From Methylobacter luteus IMV-B-3098 (GTDB taxonomy: Bacteria > Pseudomonadota > Gammaproteobacteria > Methylococcales > Methylomonadaceae), in contig NZ_KE386569.1 of assembly GCF_000427625.1 (NCBI RefSeq), forward strand, positions 2,340,899-2,404,898: 64,000 nt of DNA, in the 5' to 3' direction. Shown here one piece after another: positions 8,515 to 18,117 of this stretch. The position numbers and the translations under genes were made by a program. The notes beneath the pieces were generated by a model. That model made no database searches. It was not told the DNA's origin and saw only the letters and a program-made list of their open reading frames with translations. How positions within the stretch are numbered: the first letter of the stretch is position 1; the number at the start of each line of letters is the position of its first letter.

Positions 8515-9197
8515 TTTTTAGGATGGCAAAAACGGACGCTGAAACTGGTAAATATTGCACGCTGTTTTACAGAGTGCTTTCCGTTCCCTATCGTCCAGGA
8601 ACCGTTCGACTTGATTAGGAGTGGCATCAATGAAAATACCCTCGACCGGATTCTCTTTCAGGTAGCCTCGCCTGATGGCATATTTGAAGATACTAGACAA
8701 GACTGCTTTCAGCCTTAATACCGTATTGCTGGAGCGAGGTTTGTTGGTTGCTCGGGATTTGCCTATACCATCGCCTTTAAGGCACTTGCCTTGGCATAAT
8801 GATCCATGGCTTTGCGGATGTCGTCGATAGCTATGGCTTTAATAGGCTGCTTACCAAATACAGCCAGCCAATAAGCCGTTCCGGGGATTTGATTAGGATC
8901 TTTCTTGGACCACTGCTTCATGTACTCATTGGCAAGGTCTTCGAAAGTCATGAATTCCAACTCGATGCCCAGTTTCTGGAACAGGTCTAAGCCGCCCATT
9001 TCACTGACCATTTCGGGTATCAGATTTTTCAATCTGCTGGGAGACAAAGCCAAGATAGCTTCGATATTCGCATCAATCTCTGATGCCCATTGTTCAGCTT
9101 GTTTTTTTGATAGAAATGTTTTCGCTTGAATGAACGTGTAGTTCTTGCGAATGTCGGCGCGATACTTGCCGTTCGATAATTTTCTGATAGTTGCCAT
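8515..9197 (-). pseudogene. Tyrosine-type site-specific integrase, frameshifted and truncated
   Basis: The N-terminal part (9197-8763) starts MATIRKLSNGKYRADIRKN, an arm-type DNA-binding domain, and continues through a core-binding domain. A frameshift near 8785 moves the reading to the frame that ends at 8518, with SSIFKYAIRRGYLKENPVEG and the start of the catalytic domain. The catalytic Arg-His-Arg-Tyr part is missing. The gene lies 145 bases from the 3' end of tRNA-Lys, the usual place for the integrase of an island inserted at that tRNA. It is no longer functional. Confidence 0.7.
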
Positions 9198-9341
9198 GAT
9201 TGTGATCTCTGAAACGATTTAAACAATCAGAGCGCAATTTGTTCATGCGCTATTTGCGCATTTATTTGTGCACCATGATGAGTTTAAAGCGTCTTCAACC
9301 GATGGCATTTGATTGAAGTCCTTGAACATCAAGGGTTTTGT

Positions 9342-9417
9342 TGGTGGGTCGTGTGCGATTCGAACGCACGACCATCGCATTAAAAGTGCGGTGCTCTACC
9401 GGCTGAGCTAACGACCC
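9342..9417 (-). tRNA. tRNA-Lys (anticodon UUU)
   Basis: The minus strand folds as a complete cloverleaf. The acceptor stem is GGGTCGT/ACGACCC, the D-arm region is AGCTCAGCCGGTAGAGC, and the anticodon loop CTTTTAA has TTT at positions 34-36. The T-arm has GTTCGAATC, the discriminator base is A, and an encoded CCA follows at 9342-9344. It marks the border between the accessory island on the left and core genes on the right. Confidence 0.96.
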
Positions 9418-9473
9418 TCAACAAAGAATGCCTATTATAAGGATTAATTTAGATCTTGCAACTCTTTTTTAAT

Positions 9474-10148
9474 TTATTTTTGATATCGCGTTGGATCCAC
9501 TATTCCGACCTCGGTAAAACCGGTTTTTCTCAGACGGCAGGCATCGCAGACGCCGCACGCCCGGCCTTGCTCATCAGCAGAATAACAGGAAACGGTGCGA
9601 TTATAATTCACACCCAGTTCGGTGCCCAGCTTAATAATTTCGGCTTTACTGAGCGAGATCAACGGTGTATGGATAGTAAAATGTTCGCCTTCTACACCCG
9701 CTTTAGTAGCCAGATTCGCCAGTTGTTGAAACGCTTTGATAAACTCAGGCCGACAATCAGGATAGCCGGAATAATCGATGGCATTGACCCCGATGAAAAT
9801 ATCGTGGGCATTTAAAACTTCCGCCCAACCCAACGCGAAGGCCAGGAAGATGGTATTTCTGGCCGGCACGTAAGTGACCGGGATGCCTTCCTGTAACGTA
9901 TCAGGCACGGCGATATGCTCATCAGTCAGCGCAGATCCGCCGATTGAGCTTAAGCCGATATTGATGATTTTATACTCTTCGACCTGATAGTCGGCCGCTA
10001 TCTGCGCCGCCGCTTTCAGCTCGGCATTATGCCGCTGGCCATAGTCGAAACTTAAGGCATAACACTTGAACCCCTGCTTTTTGGCAAGGGCCAGCACGGT
10101 AATTGAATCTAACCCACCTGACAGCAGGATAACGGCTTTTTTTGACAT
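9474..10148 (-). CDS. queC: 7-cyano-7-deazaguanine synthase QueC
   Basis: A 224-aa cytoplasmic enzyme that converts 7-carboxy-7-deazaguanine to preQ0 with ATP and ammonia in the queuosine pathway. The N-terminal PP-loop [10 protein letters not shown] (residues about 8-17) binds ATP. A zinc site is formed by the cysteines of [21 protein letters not shown] near the C-terminus. The length is that of the family. It follows queE with a gap of 6 bases, so the two consecutive steps of preQ0 synthesis are co-transcribed. Confidence 0.95.
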   Translation of the reverse strand: MSKKAVILLSGGLDSITVLALAKKQGFKCYALSFDYGQRHNAELKAAAQIAADYQVEEYKIINIGLSSIGGSALTDEHIAVPDTLQEGIPVTYVPARNTIFLAFALGWAEVLNAHDIFIGVNAIDYSGYPDCRPEFIKAFQQLANLATKAGVEGEHFTIHTPLISLSKAEIIKLGTELGVNYNRTVSCYSADEQGRACGVCDACRLRKTGFTEVGIVDPTRYQK

Positions 10149-10154
10149 TTCAGG

Positions 10155-10799
10155 TTATTTACCCCGGGCATCATCCCAAAGTATTTTATGGAGTTGTACC
10201 TGGAAGCGAACAGGCAGTCTGTCGCGCAGGATTTTTTCGGCCAGTTCGGTCGGATTCTGTTGACCCATGGTCGGCGAAAACAGGATTTCGCAGCGGCGGC
10301 CGGGCAAATCATACTCGGCTAAAATCGCTTTCGACCATTCATAGTCTTCATCATTGCCGATAACGAACTTGACTTGATCCTTAGGCGTTAAATAGTCGAT
10401 GTTTTGATAGCGATTCTTGCTTAATTCGCCTGAACTTGGTGTTTTAAGATCCATGACTTTGCTTACACGCGAATCAACGGCGGATACGTCAAGCGCACCG
10501 CTTGTTTCCAGCGAGACAACATAGCCCTTGTCGAGCAGTTTTGTCATTAATTGCAGGCACGATGACTGAGCCAGAGGCTCTCCACCCGTGACGGTAACAT
10601 AGCGGGTCTCGTATTGCTCAACCTGATCAATAATGGCATCGATCTCGGTTTTAGTACCACCAGTAAATGCATAAGCGGTATCACAATAGACACATCTTAA
10701 CGGGCAGCCGGTGAGCCGGATAAACACAGTAGGTAGACCTACCGTATTCGACTCACCCTGTAGCGAATGGAAAATTTCGGTTATACGTAATGAACTCAC
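10155..10799 (-). CDS. queE: 7-carboxy-7-deazaguanine synthase QueE
   Basis: A 214-aa radical SAM enzyme that makes 7-carboxy-7-deazaguanine from carboxytetrahydropterin. The 4Fe-4S cluster motif CPLRCVYCDTAYAF (C-x3-C-x2-C) is at residues about 32-45, and the glycine-rich VTVTGGEPLAQ at about 68-78 is the SAM-contacting region. It sits 2 bases after cpoB at the end of the tol-pal operon and directly before queC, a gene order common in gammaproteobacteria. Confidence 0.95.
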   Translation of the reverse strand: MSSLRITEIFHSLQGESNTVGLPTVFIRLTGCPLRCVYCDTAYAFTGGTKTEIDAIIDQVEQYETRYVTVTGGEPLAQSSCLQLMTKLLDKGYVVSLETSGALDVSAVDSRVSKVMDLKTPSSGELSKNRYQNIDYLTPKDQVKFVIGNDEDYEWSKAILAEYDLPGRRCEILFSPTMGQQNPTELAEKILRDRLPVRFQVQLHKILWDDARGK

Positions 10800-10801
10800 A
10801 A

Positions 10802-11674
10802 TCAGGGCTTGGCATCCTCAAGCTGCAGCAATTTCTTTTTTGCCAGATGGGCTGCAGTCGAGCTAGGGAAATCAACCGTAACTCGGGTTAAATATTCACG
10901 CGCTTTGACCCAGTTTTGCTGATCAAATTCAATATACCCCAGCTTCAACAGAGCATCAGGGGCTTTGGCGCTGCTCGGATAATTCTGGATAACAGCGTTA
11001 AAAGCTGTACGCGCCGAATTAATGTCCTGATTGACTTTATGCGCCTCGCCCAGCCAGTACTGAGCATTACTTGCATAGGCGCCGTTAGGGTATTGGCTTA
11101 GAAAGGTATTGAATTGGGTGATTGACTCACTGGTGTGCCCTTTTCTTAAAGCTTCATAGGCCTGCTGATATTGCTGTTTTTCACTTTCAGAAGCTTGAGG
11201 CGCAGCCGGTTGTTGCACTGTGGGCTCAAGCTGCGGTGCAGGTGTATTCGCTGCCGGTGCCGGTGCTGGTGCTGGTGCTGGTGCTGGTGCTGCAGCAGGA
11301 TCGGCCGCGCTAGCAGCCGGGTCAACCGCACCTTCCTGACCTGGTACAGTTTCAGCACCCGCTGGAGCACCACCAGTCGCATTATTCTCGATGCTGCTCA
11401 GGCGCTCATCAAAGTCGGAATACATGGTATTCTGACTTTTTTTCAGCTCTGCAATCTGATAGGCCTGCTCTTCCACCTTGCCTGTAAGCTGCTGCACTTC
11501 AGTCTGCAATTGCTCTACACGCGCCATTAGCTCATATACAGCATTAGGAGGAACTGAGCCCTGATTGGCCGCTCCAGCAGGATAGGTTGAGTTGTCAATG
11601 ACGGGTGGCAATGCCCCTGGTTCCGCATAGGCAGTGCCACAGGCACATAACAGCATGAGTAAGCGCGATTTCAT
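10802..11674 (-). CDS. cpoB: Cell division coordinator CpoB (YbgF), Tol-Pal system
   Basis: A 290-aa periplasmic protein with a signal peptide (residues 1-17, ending AYA). An N-terminal trimerising coiled coil follows (about 45-95, VYELMARVEQLQTEVQQLTG). Next is a long Pro/Ala linker with repeated AP pairs (about 110-155), then TPR repeats (about 165-285) such as YPNGAYASNAQYWLGEAHK. CpoB couples outer-membrane constriction by Tol-Pal with peptidoglycan synthesis. The low-complexity linker is unusually long. It immediately follows pal. Confidence 0.93.
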   Translation of the reverse strand: MKSRLLMLLCACGTAYAEPGALPPVIDNSTYPAGAANQGSVPPNAVYELMARVEQLQTEVQQLTGKVEEQAYQIAELKKSQNTMYSDFDERLSSIENNATGGAPAGAETVPGQEGAVDPAASAADPAAAPAPAPAPAPAPAANTPAPQLEPTVQQPAAPQASESEKQQYQQAYEALRKGHTSESITQFNTFLSQYPNGAYASNAQYWLGEAHKVNQDINSARTAFNAVIQNYPSSAKAPDALLKLGYIEFDQQNWVKAREYLTRVTVDFPSSTAAHLAKKKLLQLEDAKP

Positions 11675-12262
11675 TTATTTGCCTTGATAGACCAGTTCAA
11701 CACGGCGGTTCAGTTCCCAGGATGACTCATCGTGTCCAAATGCTGCCGGTTTTTCTTCACCGTAGCTGACAACTTCAAGCTGACCCTCATTGACCCCTTG
11801 TACTTTCATCATGCTGGCGACCGCTTTTGCACGTTGCTCGCCTAATGCAATGTTGTATTCGCGAGAACCACGCTCATCGCCATGGCCTTCCAGCACTATG
11901 TGTTGTCCGGGGTTTGCAAGCAGGTATTGTGAGTGAGCGGCAACGACCGGTACAAAATCCTGCTGTACCTGACTGCTGTCCAGCATGAAATATATAGTTT
12001 GTTTTGACAGCGGGTTATTCGGATCGCTAAATTCCGGACCCATGCCGCCTGCACTGCCAAAACCCGAGCCCGAGCCGCTGCCCATTTCCGAGCCAGAAAT
12101 GCCGGAACCGCTGCTGAAGCCGCTGGTCGAGGCATCATTGATACCGGCCGCGCCACTTTGGCTGCCGTCGGTCAGACTTGCGTCCTGCTCATCAGTTGAG
12201 CTGCAAGCGGTCAAGATGGTTGCGCTGATTGCCAATGCCAATATTGCTTTATTGAATTTCAT
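11675..12262 (-). CDS. pal: Peptidoglycan-associated lipoprotein Pal
   Basis: An outer-membrane lipoprotein of 195 aa that binds peptidoglycan and TolB. The signal peptide ends in the lipobox ILTAC. A Gly/Ser-rich linker with GSGSG repeats (about 40-75) is followed by an OmpA-like domain with the ligand motif GHGDERGSREYNIALGEQRA (about 130-150). I chose the ATG at 12262 rather than the one 12 bases upstream because GGAAG lies between them, correctly spaced for the inner start. Confidence 0.94.
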   Translation of the reverse strand: MKFNKAILALAISATILTACSSTDEQDASLTDGSQSGAAGINDASTSGFSSGSGISGSEMGSGSGSGFGSAGGMGPEFSDPNNPLSKQTIYFMLDSSQVQQDFVPVVAAHSQYLLANPGQHIVLEGHGDERGSREYNIALGEQRAKAVASMMKVQGVNEGQLEVVSYGEEKPAAFGHDESSWELNRRVELVYQGK

Positions 12263-12321
12263 TTTAACTTCCATAAATAAATAATTAATTCTGTTTTAAA
12301 AATAGGGTACCGCCAACAGCT

Positions 12322-13608
12322 CTAGGGTGACCATGCCGGTTCGCGAACTTCGCTACTATCAAAGACCAGCTTTTGCTGCATTTTACCATCTATTGACACA
12401 GCCGATAAGTAACCGGTGCCTCCTTTTCGCGAAGCATATAAGATCAGATTGCTGTTCGGAGCAAAACTGGGAGATTCGTCCAGACGCCCTTCGGTCAATA
12501 CGTTAACGGTACGAGTCGCCAGATCCATCACGGCAATGCGATAATCGCCGCGGTTGCCATGCACCATCGCTATATTTTTACCGTCCGGTGAAAAACTGGC
12601 TCCCGCATTATAATCACCGGTAAACGTCAGCCTTTTTTCCCCACCTCCGCTACTGGGCATGATATACAGTTGCGGCTTACCGCCCCTATCCGAAGTGAAA
12701 ACGATCTGACTGCCGTCAGGTGACCAGCTCGGCTCTGTATCGATTGAATAGCTTTGGGTCAGCTTGGTCAATGAGCGCGTGGACAGATTCAGCACATAAA
12801 TATCGGGATTGCCGTCTTTGGACAAGGTTAACGCCAGCTTCTGCCCGTCAGGCGACCAGGCCGGCGCGCCGTTAATGCCGGGAAATTCGGCCACTTTTTG
12901 CCGTTCACCTGTTGCCAGTGTCTGCACATAAATTCCCGCCGTTTTTCTCTCAAACGATACATAGGCCACTTTTCTGCCGTCAGGCGACCAGGCCGGCGAC
13001 ATCAATGGCTCAGGCGATGACGCGATGGTTTGAGGATTAAACCCGTCAGCATCAGCGACTTGCAGTCTGTGTATACGCTGATTTTTGCCTTGCGATTGGC
13101 TGGTAATGTAGATAATCCGGCCACTGAAGACACCTTTGTTGCCGGTCAGTTTTTCAAAAATGATATCGCTGATCTGGTGGGCTGTTCTGCGCAGTTCAGG
13201 CGGTGGCGAGACCATTCGGTAGCCCAACACCTGAGTGCCTTTGTAGATATCAAATACTTGAAACTGAATATTATATTGGCCCGCCTCTTCAGCCACCTGC
13301 CCGATCACCAGGTAATTCTGCCCTAAAGACTGCCATTCGTTGAATCTGACCTCTTCTGCCGTGCTCGGCCTGCTCAGCATACTCTGTTCATCCAGCGTTT
13401 TAAAATAACCGCTACGCCCCAAATCCGAGTTAACAATCGAGCCGATATTAACAGGCATACCGGCTGTCCCTTGAAAACCGAAAGGCACCACGGCAATGGG
13501 CATGGCACTCTCAATACCTTCGGTGATCTCGATATTCATTTCAGCCTGAGTAATCGGGACATGAAACCCGATCAGGCCGACTAACAACATTCTTCTAAAA
13601 AAACTCAC
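12322..13608 (-). CDS. tolB: Tol-Pal system translocation protein TolB
   Basis: A periplasmic 428-aa protein with a signal peptide ending TQA, an N-terminal alpha/beta domain and a six-bladed WD40-like propeller. The propeller carries repeated PAWSPDGxKxAY units from residue about 200 onward. It interacts with Pal and TolA. The best start is the GTG at 13608, preceded by AGAGGAAAT; starting further upstream would add 34 residues that are not signal-peptide-like. It lies between tolA and pal. Confidence 0.92.
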   Translation of the reverse strand: MSFFRRMLLVGLIGFHVPITQAEMNIEITEGIESAMPIAVVPFGFQGTAGMPVNIGSIVNSDLGRSGYFKTLDEQSMLSRPSTAEEVRFNEWQSLGQNYLVIGQVAEEAGQYNIQFQVFDIYKGTQVLGYRMVSPPPELRRTAHQISDIIFEKLTGNKGVFSGRIIYITSQSQGKNQRIHRLQVADADGFNPQTIASSPEPLMSPAWSPDGRKVAYVSFERKTAGIYVQTLATGERQKVAEFPGINGAPAWSPDGQKLALTLSKDGNPDIYVLNLSTRSLTKLTQSYSIDTEPSWSPDGSQIVFTSDRGGKPQLYIMPSSGGGEKRLTFTGDYNAGASFSPDGKNIAMVHGNRGDYRIAVMDLATRTVNVLTEGRLDESPSFAPNSNLILYASRKGGTGYLSAVSIDGKMQQKLVFDSSEVREPAWSP

Positions 13609-13712
13609 ATCATTTCCTCTGTCATTTAATTCAAAAAAACCGGTTGAAATACTACCTGATCTACCTTTAAACACTTTTACCCAGAAAAACAGCACGGGTT
13701 GGAGGCACAAAC

Positions 13713-14828
13713 TTATCCTCTTGGCTCAAATGTAAACGTAAACGATCTAAACTCTTTGTTAAACAATTCCCTGTCCGTAGGCACAGGCAGTGGCTGAGCT
13801 TTTAAAACCGCGTTGACTGCGGAGTTATCAAAAATTTCATCGCCACTGGATGCAATAATAACGGGCTCGCCAATCACTTGACCGCCTGAAGTCAACCTGA
13901 CCTTTATGGTACATTTCATGCCAGTTGTGGCAGAAGGTGAACGGATCCAGCTGTTATTTACTTTTTTCTGAATCGCATTTTTAGCATTTTCTCCAGCTGC
14001 GGCTTTTGCTGCCCTGGCCGCTTCCGCCGCTGCCTTAGCTTTTGCTGATTCCGCCTGCTCTGCTGCCGCTTTGGCGGCAGCCATTCTTTCAGCTTCAGCC
14101 TTTGCTGCTGCGGCCTTTTCGGCGGCAGCTTTTTCGGCAGCCGCTTTCTCAGCGGCTGCTTTGACTCGGGCGGCTTCAGCTTTCTTGGCGGCGGCTTTCT
14201 CGGCTGCCGCTTTCTCAACCGCAGCCTTTTCTGCTGCCGCTTTGGCTCGGGCAGCTTCAGCTTTTTCAGCGGCTGCCTTTTCGGCCGCAGCCTTTTGAGC
14301 GGCAGCTTTTTGAGCGGCAGCTTTTTCGGCTGCCGCTTTGGCTCGAGCAGCCTCGGCTTTCTCGGCGGCTTTTTCAGCCGCTGCCTTTTCGGCTGCCGCC
14401 TTGGCTTTGGCGGCTTCGACAACTGCCTTGGCTTTTGCTATTTCGGCCTGCTCGGCCGCCGCTTTGGCGGCGGCCATTCTTTCTGCCTCAGCCTGAGCCG
14501 AGGCTTTTTCAGCTGCTGCAGCTCTTTCAGCCTCAGCTTTTTCCGCAGCGGCTTTGGCGGCTTCGGCTTTTTGCTGCTCTGCTAATTGTTGCCGTTTTTC
14601 TTCCGCAGCTTTCTGCTGCTCCACCCGGGATTCATCCTGCTTCTCAGGTCGAGCATCGGCTTCTGGAGGCACATCAATTTCTTCCAGAGAAGCCTGAATA
14701 ATCTCCGGCGCAGGTTCACTGCTCTCTTTAGGTTTGGTGTCGAAACTTAAAGCAAACAGACTAAAGAGAACAACATGCAAAGCTAAAGCCAGGATAAATG
14801 GCCATACAAATCGTTTTTGACTATCCAT
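13713..14828 (-). CDS. tolA: Cell envelope integrity protein TolA
   Basis: A 371-aa protein anchored in the inner membrane by one helix (residues about 8-27). Residues about 70-280 form a very long Ala/Lys/Glu helix made of short AEKAAAEKA-type repeats. A small C-terminal domain (about 285-371) with TSGGQVIGEPVIIASSGDE follows; it contacts Pal and TolB. TolA uses the proton-motive-force motor TolQR to pull on the outer membrane. The repeated sequence makes long spurious frames on the other strand, which I left out. Confidence 0.93.
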   Translation of the reverse strand: MDSQKRFVWPFILALALHVVLFSLFALSFDTKPKESSEPAPEIIQASLEEIDVPPEADARPEKQDESRVEQQKAAEEKRQQLAEQQKAEAAKAAAEKAEAERAAAAEKASAQAEAERMAAAKAAAEQAEIAKAKAVVEAAKAKAAAEKAAAEKAAEKAEAARAKAAAEKAAAQKAAAQKAAAEKAAAEKAEAARAKAAAEKAAVEKAAAEKAAAKKAEAARVKAAAEKAAAEKAAAEKAAAAKAEAERMAAAKAAAEQAESAKAKAAAEAARAAKAAAGENAKNAIQKKVNNSWIRSPSATTGMKCTIKVRLTSGGQVIGEPVIIASSGDEIFDNSAVNAVLKAQPLPVPTDRELFNKEFRSFTFTFEPRG

Positions 14829-14835
14829 CTACTCT

Positions 14836-15282
14836 CTATTGCTCTTCAGGTTTAGTCATCAACCCTACATTGCTTAACAAACCGGTCCTTTTCAATTCAG
14901 CCATTACCTTGACCACTTTGCCATATCCCAACGTTTCATCGGCATTGATCAAAACCTGGGTTTGCGGTTTACCGCTTAAGATGGCTATCACTCGCGCGCT
15001 TATTGCCTCAGGCTGCACAGGCTCATCCTTGCCGTCGCCATTACTGATAAAGTATTGTTCCTGTTTGTCGATGGTAATGACAAGAGGAGGATCATCCTTC
15101 TGCTCCACCGTTGCCGATTCGGCCTTGGGCAGATCGACTTTCACACCGGTTTGTAGCATGGGGGTTGTGATCATGAAGATGATCAACAATACCAGGGTAA
15201 CGTCAATGTAGGGGACGACATTGATTTCCGCCATGGGTTTTCTTCGGCCGCGGCCGCGTTTACTGCTTTCTTGTGGACTCAT
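14836..15282 (-). CDS. tolR: Tol-Pal biopolymer transport protein TolR
   Basis: A 148-aa ExbD/TolR protein with one membrane helix (about 21-42, VVPYIDVTLVLLIIFMITTP) bearing the conserved Asp that carries protons, and a periplasmic dimerisation domain. It overlaps tolQ by 4 bases. With TolQ it forms the motor that energises TolA. Confidence 0.94.
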   Translation of the reverse strand: MSPQESSKRGRGRRKPMAEINVVPYIDVTLVLLIIFMITTPMLQTGVKVDLPKAESATVEQKDDPPLVITIDKQEQYFISNGDGKDEPVQPEAISARVIAILSGKPQTQVLINADETLGYGKVVKVMAELKRTGLLSNVGLMTKPEEQ

Positions 15283-15956
15283 TTGTTGTGCGCCTGCCTT
15301 TGCAATAATACGACGAACTCTTCGACGAACAATTCATAACGTCCTGTCAGCCGATCCAGACGCGTGGAAAACCGGTTATAGGAAACAACGGCCGGGATCG
15401 CGGCGAACAGACCAATAGCGGTTGCAATCAATGCCTCGGCAATACCGGGCGCCACTTGCGCCAGTGTCGCCTGCTGGACATTTCCTAATGAACGGAAAGA
15501 ATTCATGATGCCCCATACCGTACCGAACAAGCCAACGTAAGGACTGGTCGATCCGACGGTCGCCAGAAACGGCAAATGCTCATCAAGCCGGTCCAGCTCA
15601 CGTGACAGCTCGATACGCATGGCGCGCTGCGCGCTTTCCACTTGCACGCCGGGCTCGACATTGCCGGTCTGCCGCATGCGGGAGAACTCCTTATAGCCGG
15701 CGAGGAATATTTTCTCTATGCCTTCCGGTTCGAAGTCCTTGGATGTCAGCTTTCTGTAGAGATCGGCCAAGGGCACGCCGGACCAGAATTGTTCTTCGAA
15801 CTCGTCGGTAATTTCCAGAGCCCGGCTGAGCACTTTGCGTTTGGAAAAGATAAATGTCCACGATACTACCGAAGCCGTCAGTAATATCAGCATGACAAAT
15901 TGAACGACAAAACTGGCTTCTGTAATTAAGTGAAAAATGGATAAATCAGCACTCAT
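15279..15956 (-). CDS. tolQ: Tol-Pal biopolymer transport protein TolQ
   Basis: A 225-aa MotA/TolQ/ExbB-family inner-membrane protein with three membrane helices (about 12-35, 130-155, 165-190). The conserved region TVGSTSPYVGLFGTVWGIM and the final helix with EALIATAIGLFAAIPAVV are intact. It is the channel half of the TolQR proton motor. Its start overlaps the end of ybgC by 11 bases. Confidence 0.95.
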   Translation of the reverse strand: MSADLSIFHLITEASFVVQFVMLILLTASVVSWTFIFSKRKVLSRALEITDEFEEQFWSGVPLADLYRKLTSKDFEPEGIEKIFLAGYKEFSRMRQTGNVEPGVQVESAQRAMRIELSRELDRLDEHLPFLATVGSTSPYVGLFGTVWGIMNSFRSLGNVQQATLAQVAPGIAEALIATAIGLFAAIPAVVSYNRFSTRLDRLTGRYELFVEEFVVLLQRQAHNK

Positions 15957-16347
15957 TCTTTAACTGCTCTTGTATATTTTCAGGAATCGCTTTAGGGCGC
16001 ATGGTTTGCGCATCCAGGCAGGCAATTCGCACCATGCCCCGGCACAAGACCTCATCGCCCCGTGTAATTTGTTGCTCAAAATCAAAACTGGCTTTTTTGA
16101 TAAGGCTCAAGTCGGCACTGACCTGTAATTGCTCATTGAACCGGGCCGGGATCAGGTAATCAACCTGGATAGAGCGCACAACAAAGATAATGCCCTCCGC
16201 CATCAATTGATCCTGTTCATACCCCATAGCCCTCAACATTTCGGTCCTTGCCCGTTCGAAGAACTTCAGGTAGTTGGCGTAATACACCACGCCGCCTGCA
16301 TCGGTGTCTTCGTAATAAACCCTTACCGGCCAGATAAATTTTTTCAT
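15946..16347 (-). CDS. ybgC: Tol-Pal-associated acyl-CoA thioesterase YbgC
   Basis: A 133-aa hot-dog-fold thioesterase. The active-site helix signature VYYEDTDAGGVVYYANYLKF (residues about 10-29) contains the catalytic Asp. It is the first gene of the ybgC-tolQRAB-pal-cpoB operon, the usual position; the family hydrolyses acyl-CoA or acyl-ACP linked to phospholipid metabolism. Confidence 0.94.
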   Translation of the reverse strand: MKKFIWPVRVYYEDTDAGGVVYYANYLKFFERARTEMLRAMGYEQDQLMAEGIIFVVRSIQVDYLIPARFNEQLQVSADLSLIKKASFDFEQQITRGDEVLCRGMVRIACLDAQTMRPKAIPENIQEQLKNEC

Positions 16348-16422
16348 TGTTCTTTATTCCCTCATTGATGAGTCCTCTAAAACTACGCTGATATTGGAAA
16401 TTGAGAGGCGGTACGCTTTAAA

Positions 16423-16457
16423 GCATAAAGGGCGACTAAAAAGCCACCCTTTTATGC
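16423..16457 (-). terminator. Stem-loop between ruvB and ybgC, probable terminator
   Basis: On the minus strand GCATAAAAGGGTGGC pairs with GTCGCCCTTTATGC around a TTTTTA loop, giving a stem of about 14 bp with a couple of mismatches. It lies 30 bases after the ruvB stop and before ybgC. The run of T after it is weak, so termination may be partial. Confidence 0.45.
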
Positions 16458-16486
16458 CACTGAGCTCTTGATTAAATAAATAGTTA

Positions 16487-17521
16487 TTATGTAAATATGT
16501 CTTCCGATGCGCCCAATTGCTGCGGCGGTTGCAGACCGAAATGCAGATAGGCATGCTGCGTCACCACCCGCCCGCGCGGTGTGCGCATGATGAATCCCTG
16601 CTGCAGCAAATACGGCTCCAGCACATCTTCAATCGTGCCGCGCTCCTCACTGATAGCCGCCGCCAGCGTATCGAGCCCTACCGGTCCGCCGGCAAAATTC
16701 TCAATCATGGTCAGCAACAACTTGCGATCCAGTGCATCGAAACCGTTGTTATCGACTTTCAGCATGGTCAGCGCCTGATTGGCGATCTCCTCCGTCACGA
16801 TGCCGTTGCCTTTGACTTCGGCAAAGTCCCGCACGCGGCGCAGCAAGCGGTTGGCGATACGAGGCGTGCCGCGCGACCTGCGCGCAATCTCATAGGCGCC
16901 GGCCTGCTCCATGTTGACGCCCAGCACGTTTGCCGAACGCGCGACGATGCTGGCCAACTCGTCAATGGTGTAAAACTCCAGTCTTTGCACGATGCCGAAG
17001 CGATCGCGCAGCGGCGAAGTCAAGAGACCCGCGCGGGTCGTCGCGCCCACCAGCGTGAATGGCGGCAGATCCAGCTTGATGGAGCGCGCGGCCGGCCCTT
17101 CGCCGATCATGATATCGATCTGATAGTCCTCCATGGCCGGATAAAGAATCTCTTCAACCGCCGGGCTCAAACGGTGTATTTCATCGATGAACAGGACATC
17201 GTGCGCTTCAAGATTGGTCAGCAACGCGGCGAGATCGCCGGCCTTGTCGAGTACCGGCCCTGAAGTCTGGCGGATATTGACGCCCATTTCGGCCGCTATA
17301 ATATTGGCCAGCGTGGTTTTACCCAGGCCCGGCGGGCCAAAGATCAGGACATGATCCAGGGCTTCCTGGCGCGCTGTCGCCGCCTGAATGAAAATCTCCA
17401 TTTGCGCGCACAGCTCTTTCTGGCCAACGTAGTCGGCCAGGCGTTTGGGCCGGATAGCCCGGTCTTGCCGCTCTTCATCGGAAAGCCTGTGGGCGGTAAC
17501 CATTCGATCTCTTTCTATCAT
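16487..17521 (-). CDS. ruvB: Holliday junction branch migration helicase RuvB
   Basis: A 344-aa AAA+ ATPase. Walker A is GPPGLGKTT (residues about 61-69), Walker B is [10 protein letters not shown] (about 109-118), and sensor and arginine-finger regions follow in [21 protein letters not shown] winged-helix DNA-binding C-terminus is present. RuvB drives branch migration with RuvA. It overlaps ruvA by 4 bases. An in-frame ATG at residue 7 is an alternative start. Confidence 0.96.
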   Translation of the reverse strand: MIERDRMVTAHRLSDEERQDRAIRPKRLADYVGQKELCAQMEIFIQAATARQEALDHVLIFGPPGLGKTTLANIIAAEMGVNIRQTSGPVLDKAGDLAALLTNLEAHDVLFIDEIHRLSPAVEEILYPAMEDYQIDIMIGEGPAARSIKLDLPPFTLVGATTRAGLLTSPLRDRFGIVQRLEFYTIDELASIVARSANVLGVNMEQAGAYEIARRSRGTPRIANRLLRRVRDFAEVKGNGIVTEEIANQALTMLKVDNNGFDALDRKLLLTMIENFAGGPVGLDTLAAAISEERGTIEDVLEPYLLQQGFIMRTPRGRVVTQHAYLHFGLQPPQQLGASEDIFT

Positions 17522-18117
17522 CTTAAGGCGCCTTGCAATGCCAAGCGGATAATATCTTCGCAGCTTTTATCTTCAGTGCCGATGCTCTGCACCATTTTTG
17601 CGGCGTCCTGCGGCTTGTAGCCCAATGCGCATAAAGCGCTGATAGCTTCCTGCCTCGGATTTTTAGCCGCCTGAGCAGCCGAAACATCGACCCGCATCGG
17701 GGCCGCATCGCCTAAATTGGGCAGTCTGTCGCGCATTTCAATCATCAGGCGCTCAGCGGTTTTTTTGCCTACGCCCGGCAAGCGAACCAGGGCCTGCGTG
17801 TCATTATTGAGGATGCAATGATGGAATTCTTCGGCGCTCTGCCCGGATAAAATCGTCAAGGCCAATTTAGGGCCGACGCCGTTGACCTTGATCAGGTTCC
17901 TGAACATCAGGCGATCCGATTCGGTTGAAAACCCGAACAGAATATGGGCATCTTCGCGAACGACAAGGTGCGTGTGCAACTGGACTTCTTCGCCGATAGC
18001 CGGCAGGTTGTAAAAAGTCGTCATCGGCGCTTCGACTTCATAGCCGACACCGTGCACATCGAGCAACAGCATCGGCGGCGCTTTCAGTACCAGCTTGCCG
18101 CGTAAAAAACCTATCAT
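17518..18117 (-). CDS. ruvA: Holliday junction branch migration protein RuvA
   Basis: A 199-aa protein that holds the four-way junction and loads RuvB. The start is [16 protein letters not shown] at 18117, typical of the family; the longer upstream frame overlaps ruvC in excess. Helix-hairpin-helix motifs ([18 protein letters not shown] and [19 protein letters not shown]) span about residues 70-130, and the C-terminal domain that binds RuvB is complete. It overlaps ruvC by 4 bases. Confidence 0.95.
   Translation of the reverse strand: MIGFLRGKLVLKAPPMLLLDVHGVGYEVEAPMTTFYNLPAIGEEVQLHTHLVVREDAHILFGFSTESDRLMFRNLIKVNGVGPKLALTILSGQSAEEFHHCILNNDTQALVRLPGVGKKTAERLMIEMRDRLPNLGDAAPMRVDVSAAQAAKNPRQEAISALCALGYKPQDAAKMVQSIGTEDKSCEDIIRLALQGALR

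Noticed and set aside
11222-11313. GGTGCTGGTGCTG microsatellite
   Set aside because: It encodes the Pro/Ala linker of CpoB and stays in frame; it may vary in length but is not a separate element.
14071-14701. Long alanine- and glycine-rich frames on the plus strand opposite tolA
   Set aside because: They are the mirror of the repetitive Ala/Lys/Glu codons of TolA, with no start signals or family resemblance.
16517-17263. A 248-codon plus-strand frame opposite ruvB
   Set aside because: It lies entirely within the strongly supported ruvB gene and has no recognisable protein features.
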